Shown here in pieces: positions 1 through 12,370 of a DNA stretch of 64,000 nucleotides (its first letter is position 1; every line of letters starts with the position of its first letter). The DNA is from Moniliophthora roreri (Eukaryota > Basidiomycota > Agaricomycetes > Agaricales > Marasmiaceae). The notes beneath the pieces are model-generated. The model worked only from the letters and a program-made list of their open reading frames with translations, searched no databases and was not told where the DNA came from. The translations under genes and the position numbers were made by a program. The stretch spans positions 604,598 through 668,597 of the forward strand of contig LATX02000188.1 in NCBI GenBank assembly GCA_001466705.2. Reading direction: 5' to 3'.

Positions 1-111
1 ATATGCGCAGCCATTGAGACTCATGAATCGATGCTGAACACTGAACATAAGTATATACTGAGCACTCATGGATGTCACCCTGCGTAACGCGATCAAAGTC
101 ACGTTATTGGT

Positions 112-3100
112 TTGCGCGCCTGTGAGAAATTTTGTAAAAAGGATTCAACGCGACTTCTGTTTTCACATTCCACGACCACCGAAACTCGACAAGCCTGTAT
201 GGATGGAAGTTTGCTGATAGCTGCTCAGATTTCCTCACTCTTCCCGGTCTCCCAAGCCATCTCAGTTCCGGTTGAAAGCAAACGGCCAAACGGTTCTTTT
301 CACCATGAAGACGAACCCTCGGAGTTGTACGAGCATGCGTCTTGCGCTGCAATACTACATTCCCCAGTAACAGGAACTGTTCTTCTCCGGGTTCTAGATA
401 ATGGGCTTACCGTGGAGTTAATCTCACTCTCCACCAATGAAGTCCCACCAATTCGATTCATCTTTCCATCGGCCGTTCTCTCTTCACCTGCAATGTTTGT
501 TTGGGAAAAGGTGGAACTTCATATAATTGCTGTCACTGTGACAGGCTCAGTTCACCGCCTTGTTCTTCCAATCGGCCCTGGATACAGTATATGGCGCGAG
601 CAGGTGGCGAACTTGTGGGCATCCGAATATTTCATCAAGAACTGCGCAGACAACTTCCGGGGCCTCGTGCATGTTCATGGGACCGACTTTATCGTGGTTG
701 GAATGAAGGATGGATCATTATTGCGATTAGAGACTGAATACACGGGCGCTGATAGCTCCGAAGGTGCGTGTTTTTGTGGTATAGAAAGCTGCTTCGCCCA
801 CATCCTCCATTTAGATGACTGGACAGAAACATTGGTCCAGCACGGAAACTTCCTTTCGTCCTTGACATCGTTCTTGCCGTCTTTTTCTTCTCCAGATGCC
901 ACCGCATCTGAGATCATATCAATAGCAACGCACCCCTGGCCCACCGATGTCGGTTTTGTTTGGACTTTGTCTCGGGACCGCGTCCTAAGACTATGGAAGC
1001 CCAAGCTTGGTTGTATGTCTCAAAGGACGCTTTCTCAATCTCCCGGTCGAGATTCGTCGTCATCCCCAGGGCCGCACGGAACTCAGCCGCAGGTCCTACT
1101 TGAGGCAGAACGACAAACCCTTCTGCGAGTCTTCTCATTCTCAGATGGCCCATACAGAGACCGTTTGTATGTTCTTGCGTTTATTCCCACCATATCGTCT
1201 CCGACTTCAGGCGGCTCGTTCCAGCTCCTTGTCACGACATCGAGCCAACTTGATGATGTTGGCCCCATCCAGTGCTCCAGAAATACAGCTCATTGTCACC
1301 TACATGACTTCATGGTTATTGGAAACGTGTTATACGCACTGTGGGACCGACAGGGACAATCAATGGTTGAAAGGACCGTCATTGACCTTGACGCTATGAC
1401 CAGGAATGGGACACAAACCGCAATTTGGCAGGTGGCTTCATACGCACCGGAGCCAGAGCTTACTCCTGCGTATCTTGAGGAGGTGCTGGCATCGCCCGGC
1501 TCCATGACAGACAGATTCTTGGAGGTGGTCATGCGGCCAGGCATGTTCTCAACCTTGACCCTTAGCACTGCAATTAAACAATACTCTGATGCCTTCCGCT
1601 CCATCCCTGGTCCATTGCCTCCACAGCTTACGACAACATACGCGTCTTTGGCAGAAAATATTGCTGCTGTGGTGGGGTGCACAGTCAACCTTCACCGCGA
1701 TCCTCATACAGGTGCGCTGCAGCATGCCAAGTACTGGAATGCTTTGAAGCGGGACTGGGAAGGTTTTATTGCACGCTGTCGCGAGATCGAACGCAGTGCA
1801 CGTTGGCCATTAGTCCTTGGAGCTCAGGACGAGGGTGACATAATAGTGGTGGAACGGGAACGAGTTAGTTCACTGGTTGGGGAAGACCTTCCCATACATA
1901 TTCGCCGTGTTCTAGAGCTGGACCAGCGTATAACTGACTCCCAGTATGATTTGCTGGGAGTACTGTGGAATATGCAGTACAAAGCTGGACCCGAGGCGAT
2001 GCTGAACTTGGAGAATGGCTTAGTTGACGTCCTGCACCAGGAGATCGCCTTTCCGTTCGCCGACATACTTCAAGACCAGGCTAATCGATCGCAGCTCAAG
2101 GAGGCATTAGATGACGGAGCAACCAGCTGGCTTGTGGGCAGGCTAGAGAGTATAGATGACCTTGATTCAGCAGTTCGCACATCCCTTGATGTGATCGGAG
2201 GTTTCGATATGGAGGTGAAACGAGAGGAGGACGAAGTAGAGCTACTCCTGCCGCCCCCTACCTCTCAATGGTTCCGAGGTTTAACGGCTAGTTACATTGT
2301 GACGACCGTTAGCGCCAGATACGACTTGTGTCTGTGCTTGGTCGCACTGCTACTCTTCCTGTCCGAGGATCTGCCTCAGTGGGATCCTTCGTTGCTTGCG
2401 GAAGTATTTGCAGTATTCAGAGGCATAGCTATTTTACGTGATATCGTGAGGCAGCCAGCCAGCAACTCACCTAAACCCCCTCTCGAAGAAGTGTCGACGG
2501 CAGATGATGTTGTTTCCCTTTTACAGAACATGCAGGTGTCCCGTAACAGGACGTATACGACCCCTACCCAGTCCCTTATTCACCGACTCTTGGCCCAGTC
2601 AGGGGACCAAGGTTCCGGTCTTCCGGGAGCAGCACATCGCTTCCTCGACGGAACGGGTTTACTCCAATCCGTGTCCCCGGCCAATGCGACCAGAGCCGAA
2701 GTTCTATTCTGTGAACGGTTACGCCTTCTTGGATATTTCCATACGTCGCGGGATATCATCTCATGGATGCCGAGAACACCCGGTATCACCTATGTCCTTA
2801 GCAGAATATGGCTAAACACCGGTCGAGTGGATGATGCAGCACAACTTCTAGAGAAGCTAGCAGGAAGTTTCGGTAAGAGGTCGCTTCTATGCCATAGGTA
2901 CTGTACCCACTCTCGTTCAAGGTCCCGATAATGCACTGTCACCGGAAGATAAAGAGGCCCTGGAACAAGTTTTGCCATCTGGACAGTCATTTGACTCGCC
3001 ATATAGCTTCTATCTATATATCGCGACGCTCTTCAAATCCAGCACACTCATATATCACGAAGTTCTATTTACTAAGCGCGCATTATCTTGCGTACCGCCC

Positions 3101-4803
3101 AATGTCGATACGTCCTCCTTGTGGCATACCATCGTCAAAGGTTATACGGAGCTAGGCATGTACGAAGATGCTTATGCAGCGTGGTTATCGATCCCTTCCG
3201 AGTCGCAGTAAGATGCCCATTCATCGTAACTATCGCAGCTGACATCCTTTTCAAATATTAGAAAAAGAGAAAGCATCAGTCATATTGTCCACAAGATGTG
3301 CGAAAACAAGCACGTCGACCAACTCATGACCTTCAACTTCGCTGGATTAGCGGATGAGGTGCAAGACGCATTAGCTTTCAAGGCAAGAAATGTCGACCCT
3401 CGGAGTCAACCTCGGTACTCGCATATTCTTTACTCATGGTATCTGGGGAAGGGAGATTATCGAAAAGGTGTGTACTTTATCTATCTATATCTATATCTAT
3501 TTTCTTACTTCAAGACTAAATCGGTGGTAGCTGCTTTGACGATGTATCAGCGTGCTCGGAAGTTACAGGCAATCATCTCGAATGATCCTTCCCTTTTCTT
3601 GACGCTGGCGCAGGAACAGCTGGAGGCTTACATGGTATCAATGAATGCCCTGACTCTGGCAGACCCAAAAACGGCCTGGTTTATCCTTCCAGGTGTACCC
3701 GATTCACAGAGTGAGGTCGGTATCTGAATCCTTCCTATACCTATCTATCAAGCTTTTTGACCACTCTATAGCCCAGGAAACGAAGAAAGCTGTCGTTACA
3801 CGTATCATCTTCTATAGCCTCCAAATCCGGACGACCTGAGAGTGAAGTCATTCAACTTCCTGACATTCAGTACGACTACACTCTCCTGTCCGCTCAGCTG
3901 GACTTGATACAGAAAGACCCTTCACTTTTGACATCACCCGGTAAGTTAGCATCCAGAGGTCTAATAATGGCACTGACACCTCCTGATAGACTTCCTGCTC
4001 CCTCCTTCTTCCATCGTTCTACGGCTAGCACAATCCAACCGATTCAACGTCGCAATGGCTACCGCGAGAAGTCTCGACGTGGATATGACAGACCTCTTTG
4101 CACGTTTGACGACGCAGTGTCTGAAACTATCCCATGATCCCGATGCAGTTGTGTAAGTTGCATTTAATCAGCTTCGAGCATCTCTGACATTATCTTATAG
4201 ACAAGAAGACAATTCGGACTGGCTGCTCACAGACAAGGTGTCATCATGGGGCGGCAGTCCTGCTGACCGGGGCTGGCGATATCTACGAGAGTCCCTGAAG
4301 CGCCACGATAGTTTAGCCACAGATTACAAATACACTAAAACCGCTCTCGAAACTGTGTTGAACTTCTGGGCTTCTCCGCCCCCACCTTGGCTCATTCAAT
4401 CACTCGAGGTAGGTACTAGTGCTGTCAGTCAACTCACCTTCCTTGACGTCCATCATCTATTCTAGGAGTATCATCATGATTATCTGATTCGAGTCAGCCT
4501 AAGATTCGGAAACTTGGAGCAGGCTGTTGATCACACGCTAGCCCTTGTACGCAAGGTAAGGAAGGTTCAGGGTTTCTTCCAGTCATATTGGGAGTTAACT
4601 TTCGTTCTCAGGCTGATTCGCAGCTAGCCCGCGACCTTCCGAAACATGCTGCATCGACGTGGCTGCCATACACGTTGATTGATCAGGTATTGGCAGCAGG
4701 CACAGCTCAGGAACCTCCACCTGCTCGATTGTCTGAGCTTCGGCTCGAAGTCGCCAATCGTGTAAAGCGTATGCAAAAGTTGAGTAATTTCCAGTCACGA
4801 TGA
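112..4803 (+). CDS. NUP120: Nucleoporin Nup120/Nup160 family
   Basis: Large scaffold nucleoporin of the Y (Nup107-160) complex, which forms the outer rings of the nuclear pore. The first exon encodes most of the N-terminal propeller: an AAQISSLFP start region, then WD-like blades with WTLSRDRVLRLWKP near residue 280. Eight shorter exons carry the helical C-terminal half and end in the family-typical STWLPYTLIDQVL stretch. Introns I place: 2873-2921, 3208-3261, 3468-3530, 3716-3771, 3941-3989, 4153-4200, 4409-4465 and 4556-4611. Joined this way the frame is open throughout. The ORF opens at 112, but the Met at 199 (MDGSLLIAAQ) directly precedes conserved sequence and may be the true start. The intron at 3468-3530 holds a TATC/TATA microsatellite. 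It is convergent with the next gene. The family call is firm; the first-intron boundaries and the start are less so. Confidence 0.88.
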
Positions 4804-5346
4804 TATCTGTATTTAGCTCTAGTTGTTCGCTATCGTTTACGTTCGAGATGTTCTCTGTAGCACAATAAAACGTCTGTACGGGTAGATGCCCCAGCTGAGC
4901 GAGGATCCAATTAGTCTTAGATCATCGCCCCATAGAGATGGAAACGTATATTCTATGAACTTGAAGCAACCAACGGTTGGCCATGTCCAGATGCTCGCGA
5001 CTGAACAGCAACAAATTACAGGGATCTCTGGCCACAAGCTCCCCTTGTCCCAGGCAGGGATAATCCAGAGACGACGGATTTCTTTCTATCATTCATAGTT
5101 CGCTTTCAAAGAAATTTACATATGTACAGTTAGAATAGGGCTACACAGCGGTCAGAGGAAAAAAGAGTCAGAATAAAGTAGCGTTAGAAGAACAGGTATA
5201 TGAGAGTGCACGATGCTAGTACAGTAGTATCCCAAGAGCCAGACAATATATACGCACTTCTCACAACACAACCCAGATAGTAAAATAGATGCGAAAGCAA
5301 TACATACAAAGGGACGCAAGCATGGCGTCGAAGGAGGAAGACGCGC
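4804..5346. other. Convergent intergenic region
   Basis: Space between the stop codons of the nucleoporin (+) and the transcription factor (-). It should hold both 3' UTRs. An AATAAA-like string (cacaataaaac, near 4861) could serve the forward gene. Small ORFs here show no splice-consistent or family-like sequence. Confidence 0.5.
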
Positions 5347-8345
5347 CTATCCCTGCATACGATGTGAGACAACTGCAGGAGGCATCGATTTGAAGGTTCC
5401 GTCCAAGAATTGTGACCATTCCGTCTGACCGAAACCAACGGCAGCACCCCACATCGACGCTTCGTCGACATGATGAACATACTGCGAAGTCGGATGTCCA
5501 CCACCGTCATACATTGATTGTTGTTGTGTCATCATCGGATAACCTTGTGAGTACGGTGTCGATGACTGGATACCTCCCAACGAGCCTGCAGGATGATGCA
5601 TGCCGGTAGGCGAGGAGACTTGAGGATTCAAACTATGAGGGGATTGGTTTTGCGTACCACCTGACGAAGTAGATGTGGTCCCATTCCCCGAATAGACAGG
5701 CGAAGTCCTTATTGACGACATTGCATGGGTCTGCAGCGTGTCGTAATGAGACTGCGAATGTGATAGTGTAGCGACCAACTGTCCAACCGGTGGACTAACC
5801 GACGTAGAGTTGGCAGGCGAACCGGCTCCTAACAAAGCCATTCTTCCTCCAACTCCAGAGCCTGGAGAATCAGTGTTCCCCGTCATCCACCTTCTCGGGT
5901 CATGCGAGTCGTGATAAGGGAATGCCAACTTCCTCACTACACTCAGGACTTTCACCCTTTCCTTCTCGCGTTCTTCCTGGTTCTTCATCATAAACTCTGC
6001 TGAGTATAGAGGGGCAAGAGCATTCAGGATGTCCAGTCCCTTGTCTGACACTGACATGCCCCGAGACTGTTCGAGTGTCGACATGGCTTTGCGAATAGAT
6101 GCACGGAACAGACCCGCCCCGGGTTGATCGGGGTTGGCAATGAGCTGGAAGGAGAAGAACATGGCGGCAGAGAAGCAGTGCCACGGACCCCAATTCATGT
6201 GACCTGGAACAGCGAGGGAGGAGTTGGCCATGAAATCAGGGCGCGCTTGGCTGACCATGGTGATGAGCTTGTCTGCAGCGCTAACGGCGATTTCGAGAGA
6301 TTGAGCTTGTCTGGATTGTTCCGCAGCGGATGGAGGACCTGCTGGAGGCTTAGAAGGAGTCGATGAACTACTCTTCCCGTGACTGGGTAAACTAGCATAA
6401 GGACGGTGCAGCGAGAATCGGATGTGGTAATAAGAAGTGCGGATAATGACACTCTGAACACCAAGACGACGCAAGTTAGCATTGGGTGAAGCAAGGTTTC
6501 GCGCTACTCGATATTCATCCAGATCCAATTCGGGCGGAAGGTTATCCATCCACTCCGTTAAAGCACGATCGTTTGCTTGGACACTTTCGTACGGCACAGG
6601 CCGAACGGAGACCGCATCATCAACGACGTCGCCCAGGAGGTAAGCTAATCGGAACAACGCTATATTCGGCAGATAAAGCCTCCCAGTTTTGTCGATCGCG
6701 GGATCGCAATATGAAGGCAGTTGGGTATCAAAGTGATGTGATGCGATAGTTAACGGCCTGCCGAACATGAACGCCTGCCATCTACGAAAGAAGATAAATT
6801 GTAGTGAGAACAAAATATAAAAAACGGCCAGTCCAAACTAGCACACCTTTCCAAGAGAATGATGTGCCACCATGCCCATCTTCTCCGTTCTGCAACGTCT
6901 CGAGGCATTCGCCATTTCCCAGGGTCACGATGCAAACCCATGGCAGTCCCAATAGTCACTAATTCGCCTCGCCCGGCCCATATCTCTTCACTATCAGTTT
7001 TCAACAGAACCTGATAATGTACTTGGATCAGGCGCAATTCGACAAGATCGAGGGTGTAGGCTTTGGTCTCCTGCCTCCGTCGTTCCAGAGATAACTTGGA
7101 CACTTCGAAAAATGTCTGACCCATTTGCTCTTGTGTCTCCGAGAACCCTTCGAGTAGTGAGTGTCCTGCGGGTAGGTAATGGGTGGCTATAGCCATGATG
7201 GTGCAAGCCGTGGCCAAGGTGATCCGGTCTGCCGACTGTCCAGACTTGAATCTCTCCCAATTCTGACTAAAAGCGGGTTGATTCACATGTCGGTAGACCC
7301 AATTGCAGTACTCAAAGTAATAGCTGATAAGTCCATCGATTACGTCGAGGGAGGGGAGCATCCCCAGAAGTTCTCGGTCGTATTCCACGTTGCCTGACGG
7401 TGGGAATTCTTCAATGCGTTCTTGGCTCTGTTGTCGGCTATCTTCATCGTCCGAGCCTCGAGATGCCTCGTTCTATCGCAGGGAGAAAAATGAGTTGCGC
7501 CCACGAGATTGACGATAAATAACAGCTCACCGACAACAGATGAAGAGCAGCACTCGTTGGCCCTGCGTATAGTCCACCCTGAGTCTGACTCCCCAGCATT
7601 CCTGGTGCATCATTGGTTTGCTTGTCGTTGACATCGGGGTCGAAGGGCTCCTTCTTCGGAGTGAAATTGTTCACTTCGTTGGTTCTAGCCGGTCGTGGGG
7701 GAGGATGATGTATTAGCTGCGCAGACCGTGTGTGAGGCAACACGTATGCCTCAAGGAGGTTTATGGAGTGTCTCATGCGCGCAATTTCCTGGGCAGGGTC
7801 TATACGAGTGTAGCTGTGGGTTTAGAGAAAAGTTGAGTTGACACCGTTGCCACTGACGAGGAAGAAGAGGGGAAGAAGTTATTTGGAGATAACACTTACT
7901 GATGGTCATCTCCGCGGACGTTAGCATCGGCTCCTTCTGGAGGTCGCGAATCCTGGTAGCACAATGCTGCAGTACCTAAGAGCAAGGAGAATGTTTTTAA
8001 ATACATCTAGAAAGGCAGAAGGCCATGGATTGGACTTGCCACGCAGAACACAGGATGAGCATGGTCGATTTCTGTTGATCGAATATGAGAGGATTTCGAC
8101 CAAAATCCAAGGACTAGAACCTGCCTGTCGCATTTGAGTTTGCTATTCCGACATGGCTCGCAATTTATAGCTTTTCGCGCGCGTTTTTGAGGTCGTGCGT
8201 CGCCGTTGTTATCACCGTTCCCGGGGCCAGGGGAAGTCCTGCCTCTAACTGTGCCGCCCGACTGACTTGTTCTTGATGTTTTTGGGCGAGCGGCAACTGT
8301 GGACGATGAGGATGATGAACCGGTGGGGGGAGCGTCGTCGGGCAT
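5347..8345 (-). CDS. Zn2Cys6 transcription factor with fungal_trans domain
   Basis: Nuclear regulator. The N-terminus is Ser/Thr-rich and followed by the basic stretch KRARKAINC. The zinc cluster reads C-EP-C-RNSKLK-C-DRNRP-C-SS-C-VLRGTAAL-C, the canonical six-cysteine spacing. A linker and the fungal-specific middle homology region follow (TMGLHRD-like AMGLHRDPGKW, then WHIILLERWQAFMFGRP). The C-terminal tail of about 200 residues is rich in Ser, Gly and Gln. Six exons: 8345-8125, 8071-8040, 7975-7900, 7813-7531, 7472-6847 and 6781-5347. Introns 1 and 2 need GC donors (gcaggt, gcaagt); every GT alternative breaks the cluster or hits a stop. The Met at 8345 is preferred; an in-frame Met lies at 8393. 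Target genes cannot be read from sequence. Confidence 0.88.
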
Positions 8346-8400
8346 AGTAATGGTTAGAGGGAGAGAGAGGGGTAAGTAGAAATTATATGTCAAGACTTTG

Positions 8401-8416
8401 GTTGATAAATATCAAC
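8401..8416. promoter_or_regulatory. Inverted repeat just upstream of the transcription factor
   Basis: GTTGATAAATATCAAC consists of 7-bp arms (GTTGATA / TATCAAC) around a 2-nt spacer, 56 bp upstream of the ATG at 8345. Its form suits a dimeric binding site, but it holds no CGG triplets of the kind Zn2Cys6 dimers usually bind, so autoregulation is only a guess. Confidence 0.3.
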
Positions 8417-11400
8417 TTGCACTCCTCTTTCTCAATTCGGCTACCCGCAAGATTTCCACCAAAGAACATTTCTATGGCCCTCTTGTCTCCTCCACCACCT
8501 CCTCTTCCAACTATTATTCCTCAAGCTTTCCTCGTTGCAAGTTCATTATCACCATCATTACTCTCATTAATCTCACCACCCGTCCTGATCTGGCTCTGCT
8601 ACTAGCACTCTGGCAACTAGTGATTGGGTCTCAACTACTGTGGCCATCATCCCTTCCCGTTCTATCCGAAAACTATGGACTCTCACAATACCCTATACTC
8701 TGGGGAATCTCGTTTGACAGACGCGGTTCCTTGTGACCCATCAATCACCCTTTTTGACTTCTTCCCAGTATTCTTTCCTTGACGTCTGGCCCGAAATCTA
8801 TTCGTTATAACAAGAACATCCATACCTTCATCATTCTCAACTCTGGGTCATGGCTAAATCCTCCGGAAGACGGACTGCATTTGAATGATGGAGGACCGGG
8901 TTCTTCCCGCAAAACCCTTCCATCGTAGTACCCGAACAACCTGTACCTTGCGCATCATGCTACCACCGCCGACCCCTCCGAATCGCCGGCAGGTGGACCG
9001 CTGTACCCTCTATTCAAGTTCAAGCTGCTATTCAGCCAAGCTCAGCCACCAAGCCCCCGTCATACGTACTGGAGGGTCTCGGAAGCACGTAGGTAATAGT
9101 AGGCATGCTGTCATATTCAGGAACACGAGTTGGCAAGGACCACCACGTCGAGCTGCTACGGTCAAAGCCCTTAGTCTCAAAACGTCAAGGCAAGAGAACC
9201 TTCGTCACTGGGCTTCAATAGATATATTGATTTGACGACGACGAGGCTGCTAGAATAGCGGTGCAAGTGTTTCAAGGTAAGTTTGAGCTCATCCAGCAAA
9301 AAGTTTCGCTCCTTTAACATTATCGCCCAAGACGCGTGTTCCGAAGTTAATGACGCCTCGCGACAAAAGTTAAAAAGATGCCATGCCTTTATTTGGTTTC
9401 AATAATGACTTTTACTGTAACTCAGGCAGCACCCTTGGTCCGGATCCAAGTCAAAAGGTTGAATTTTAAATCTTCCACAACTTGTACATTTTTTGTCATT
9501 ACAAATCTAGAATTAACGGCGACCAACACCTGTGCATGTCAGCAGCAACCGCAGCTTTCCATTTAACTGCTCTCACGGACATGGAGGTGGGACGCCACGT
9601 TCTCCGTCGACGGCTGAATAGCCCAGTCCAACGACATAATTCGGAGGGTCGCCTCGCCCTCAAACCCGACTTTGCCATATTGGGCCAGCAATCCGGATGG
9701 GCAATCACAGGCAATCACTCGCTGTACGCGCGCGCGCGCTTCCGAAACAATTTCCCGTTGTCTGGTGTAATTTAACCCGCCCACCCACCGATACTCCATA
9801 AAGGTAACAGATGGTGTGGCGGTGATGATTCGAATGATGGTGACTGGGGTATAGGAAGAGGCATTAGGCCCCTGTCGCCCCTATGTGGCCCGTGGGTTTT
9901 GCTGTGATGCGAATCTCAATACGGATTCACTCAGGGATCGGTCGCCTCCGTTCTCGTTCGGCTATATTCCATCAAATCATTATGATTACAGTCGGCAGTC
10001 GTTGCGGAATTGCAAAGTGTTGACAGTGCAAAGCGCTGATTATTTGCAAGTTGATACTCGAGTCGGGGAGACGGGTGGCGATCCCGGACGATCTCGGAAA
10101 ATAAATGTGACGACTCCAACTAGGTTTACTCCTCGTTTTTTGGGAGCGAATACTGCCTTGCACGATGCCGGAGAAGCATGTCGGAAACGCCTCCTCCGAT
10201 TGCGCATTGTAAAAGCCTGCTCTCCCATCGTTCACGGACTGCGACTCCTAGTATTAAGGGGCAAACTATCGTCGTCGGTCCTCGAAAGCTGGAAAGCCTA
10301 ACTTACTGTTCTCCTATTTAAAATCAGCGATGATACCTGCGCCAGCTTTTGCGTGCATGTTCCGACACCAAGCATAATAATAAAGGAGGTCACCTGGAAA
10401 TTGCATAACTTGAAGTTCACGGACCAGAGTTACCTTAAAAATGGCGTAGTATATCGAAAAACCATAGAAATAGAAACCATTGAGTAGAATACTGAAGGGT
10501 CTGTTTGGGTTCTTACGACTGAGCCTGGGCACTTTGAACACGTCCAGGTTGAGAAAAATTTGATGAGACTCGGAGGGTGCCAGGTAAACGGTTCTCGAAC
10601 TCCCCTGAGGCGTGTAGAGATTAACCTTTATGGTCAAAAAAGGCCAAAGAATAACCGAGATATCCAGATGTAGGAATACTCCTGCCGGTCCAACTCGAGT
10701 CTCTCCGTTTTGGGGGTAGCAGGGCACGTTGAGACCAAACTGGTGCGACGACGTGACATCAAACTTCCTGGAACCAGCCCCAAATATTCGAATGCCTGAA
10801 CATGATACTGACTTGTCCGTTGCACCGTGATCGGGAGTTCCTTCCGTACCGCATGGCTAATTCTTTGGTGGCGCAGACATCGAGGCAGTTTATTCAAAGG
10901 TACAGGGTGAGGTACTGATTTTTCTAGCTCCGCGGCGCTTGTGAGGAGTCGTGATCTATACAGAAGGCAATCATCACTATCTGTTTGATCCCCAGCTAAT
11001 TGTCGAGCGAGCTCAACGCATGCCCAAGGGGTAACGGCGTGACCATCTATCATAAAAGATCCAACAAGGATGAGTCAACAACATACACGGGACATGGCGG
11101 GGCTGCCGGCGTGAATGCTTACCCAGATATCAGGTTTATCGTACGGTATTTAGTGAATAAGATTATGAGATTTCGTAGAGCGCCGTGATTCTGGAATCTG
11201 ATCTTGTCCTAGAACCCGACAACAGTGGTGCCCTAAGTCCGCATTTTCACCGCACCAGGAGTAACCGGCAAAGTTCAAGGAACAACAAGGTTTGCCGACG
11301 CAAAAAGGTCCCGCAAGTTCTGGATCCAAGTATCACCTGGGAGACTCTGAAGTGCCTCATGGTCTCCCAGGTAGTTTATATTGGTTCAAAAAAATTGAAT

Positions 11401-12370
11401 GCCTGTGAAGTTGGATAGGGCAGGAAATTGTATGAGTTATGACGTTGAGGGGTGAGAATCGCGTACAGAGCTGGGAACAGGATGAGATTAGGCTCTGTGC
11501 GAAAGAAATGCGGCAACTGTGGGGCAGGAGCCGTAAAGATGCTATACATTAGCAGCAGTCAGGCGACTCAATAATAGCCAAAGCAGTTTGCCTGGGAAGC
11601 TGTGTCTGTCAACATGTACATGTTTTCCTATGGAGCGGTAGATCTTGCTCCCGCTTCTCGATGGGTGGGGTCAGTTTACGGTCACTGCGACTTGAGAACA
11701 ACAGTACCGGTTTCGAACTAGTAAAGAAAGGGCCGACCAGAGTTTTCTGATGCCGAAACACGGCGAGGGTACCGGAAACATAAGCGGAAAAGCCTTGGAA
11801 GGGCTACACCGACCATTCGGAACCTATACAGTACTGCAATCACCAAGATGAGTCCCTTTATTGAACACGGTGGTACGAGTGCCACAAATCTGAATCTAGA
11901 GTCCACATGAGCTTCATCCGCAGCTTGTCCGTCACACTTGTAGAAAACCTTGGATTCGTGGTCCTTGATCTATAGTTTGTACCATAAGACGGGTCAGACG
12001 TATCAGACAAACCTTTTGCCTAACCGGTTGTGTCTTCAAACCTCTGGGTCGTCAACTCCGAGTCTCATTTGAGTCTCATTTGGACGGCGGTCCCTTCTTG
12101 AATTACAGATGCCAGAATGGGACACGGAATCCTGTTGGACTCTGGGTATTGTCATAAATGTGTCTCTTTTGACCATGACTGAGAGACAGCAGGCCAAGGT
12201 TGTGGATGATTGTGTACGCGTCAAGGGACGAGAAACGCGTGACTCTTGCCAGAAATGGATCGAACTTCCTAGAACCTCATCGAAGGGCCCGTTTCGTAGG
12301 TCCTAAATACTGCACAACTCTCCTGACAAAATTAAAGGTCTTTCCTCTGTGATACTAGCTCTACTGAAAA
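8417..12370. other. Gene-poor 4-kb region
   Basis: No ORF here shows a recognisable domain, a consistent splice structure or coding-like composition. The first 400 nt are pyrimidine-rich and probably form the 5' leader or promoter of the transcription factor. An alternating CG run lies at about 9726-9739. The 11-bp unit gagtctcattt occurs twice in tandem near 12060-12081. The last 60 nt before 12371 are the STI1 leader. Old transposon debris or a long non-coding transcript remain possible. Confidence 0.4.

Noticed and set aside
2873..2897. A 25-nt GT-AG intron in the nucleoporin gene
   Set aside because: It restores the frame, but 25 nt is below workable intron length; the 49-nt intron ending at 2921 gives the same frame.
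10314..11053. Overlapping minus-strand ORFs in the 4-kb gap
   Set aside because: No splice-consistent model and no recognisable protein motif.
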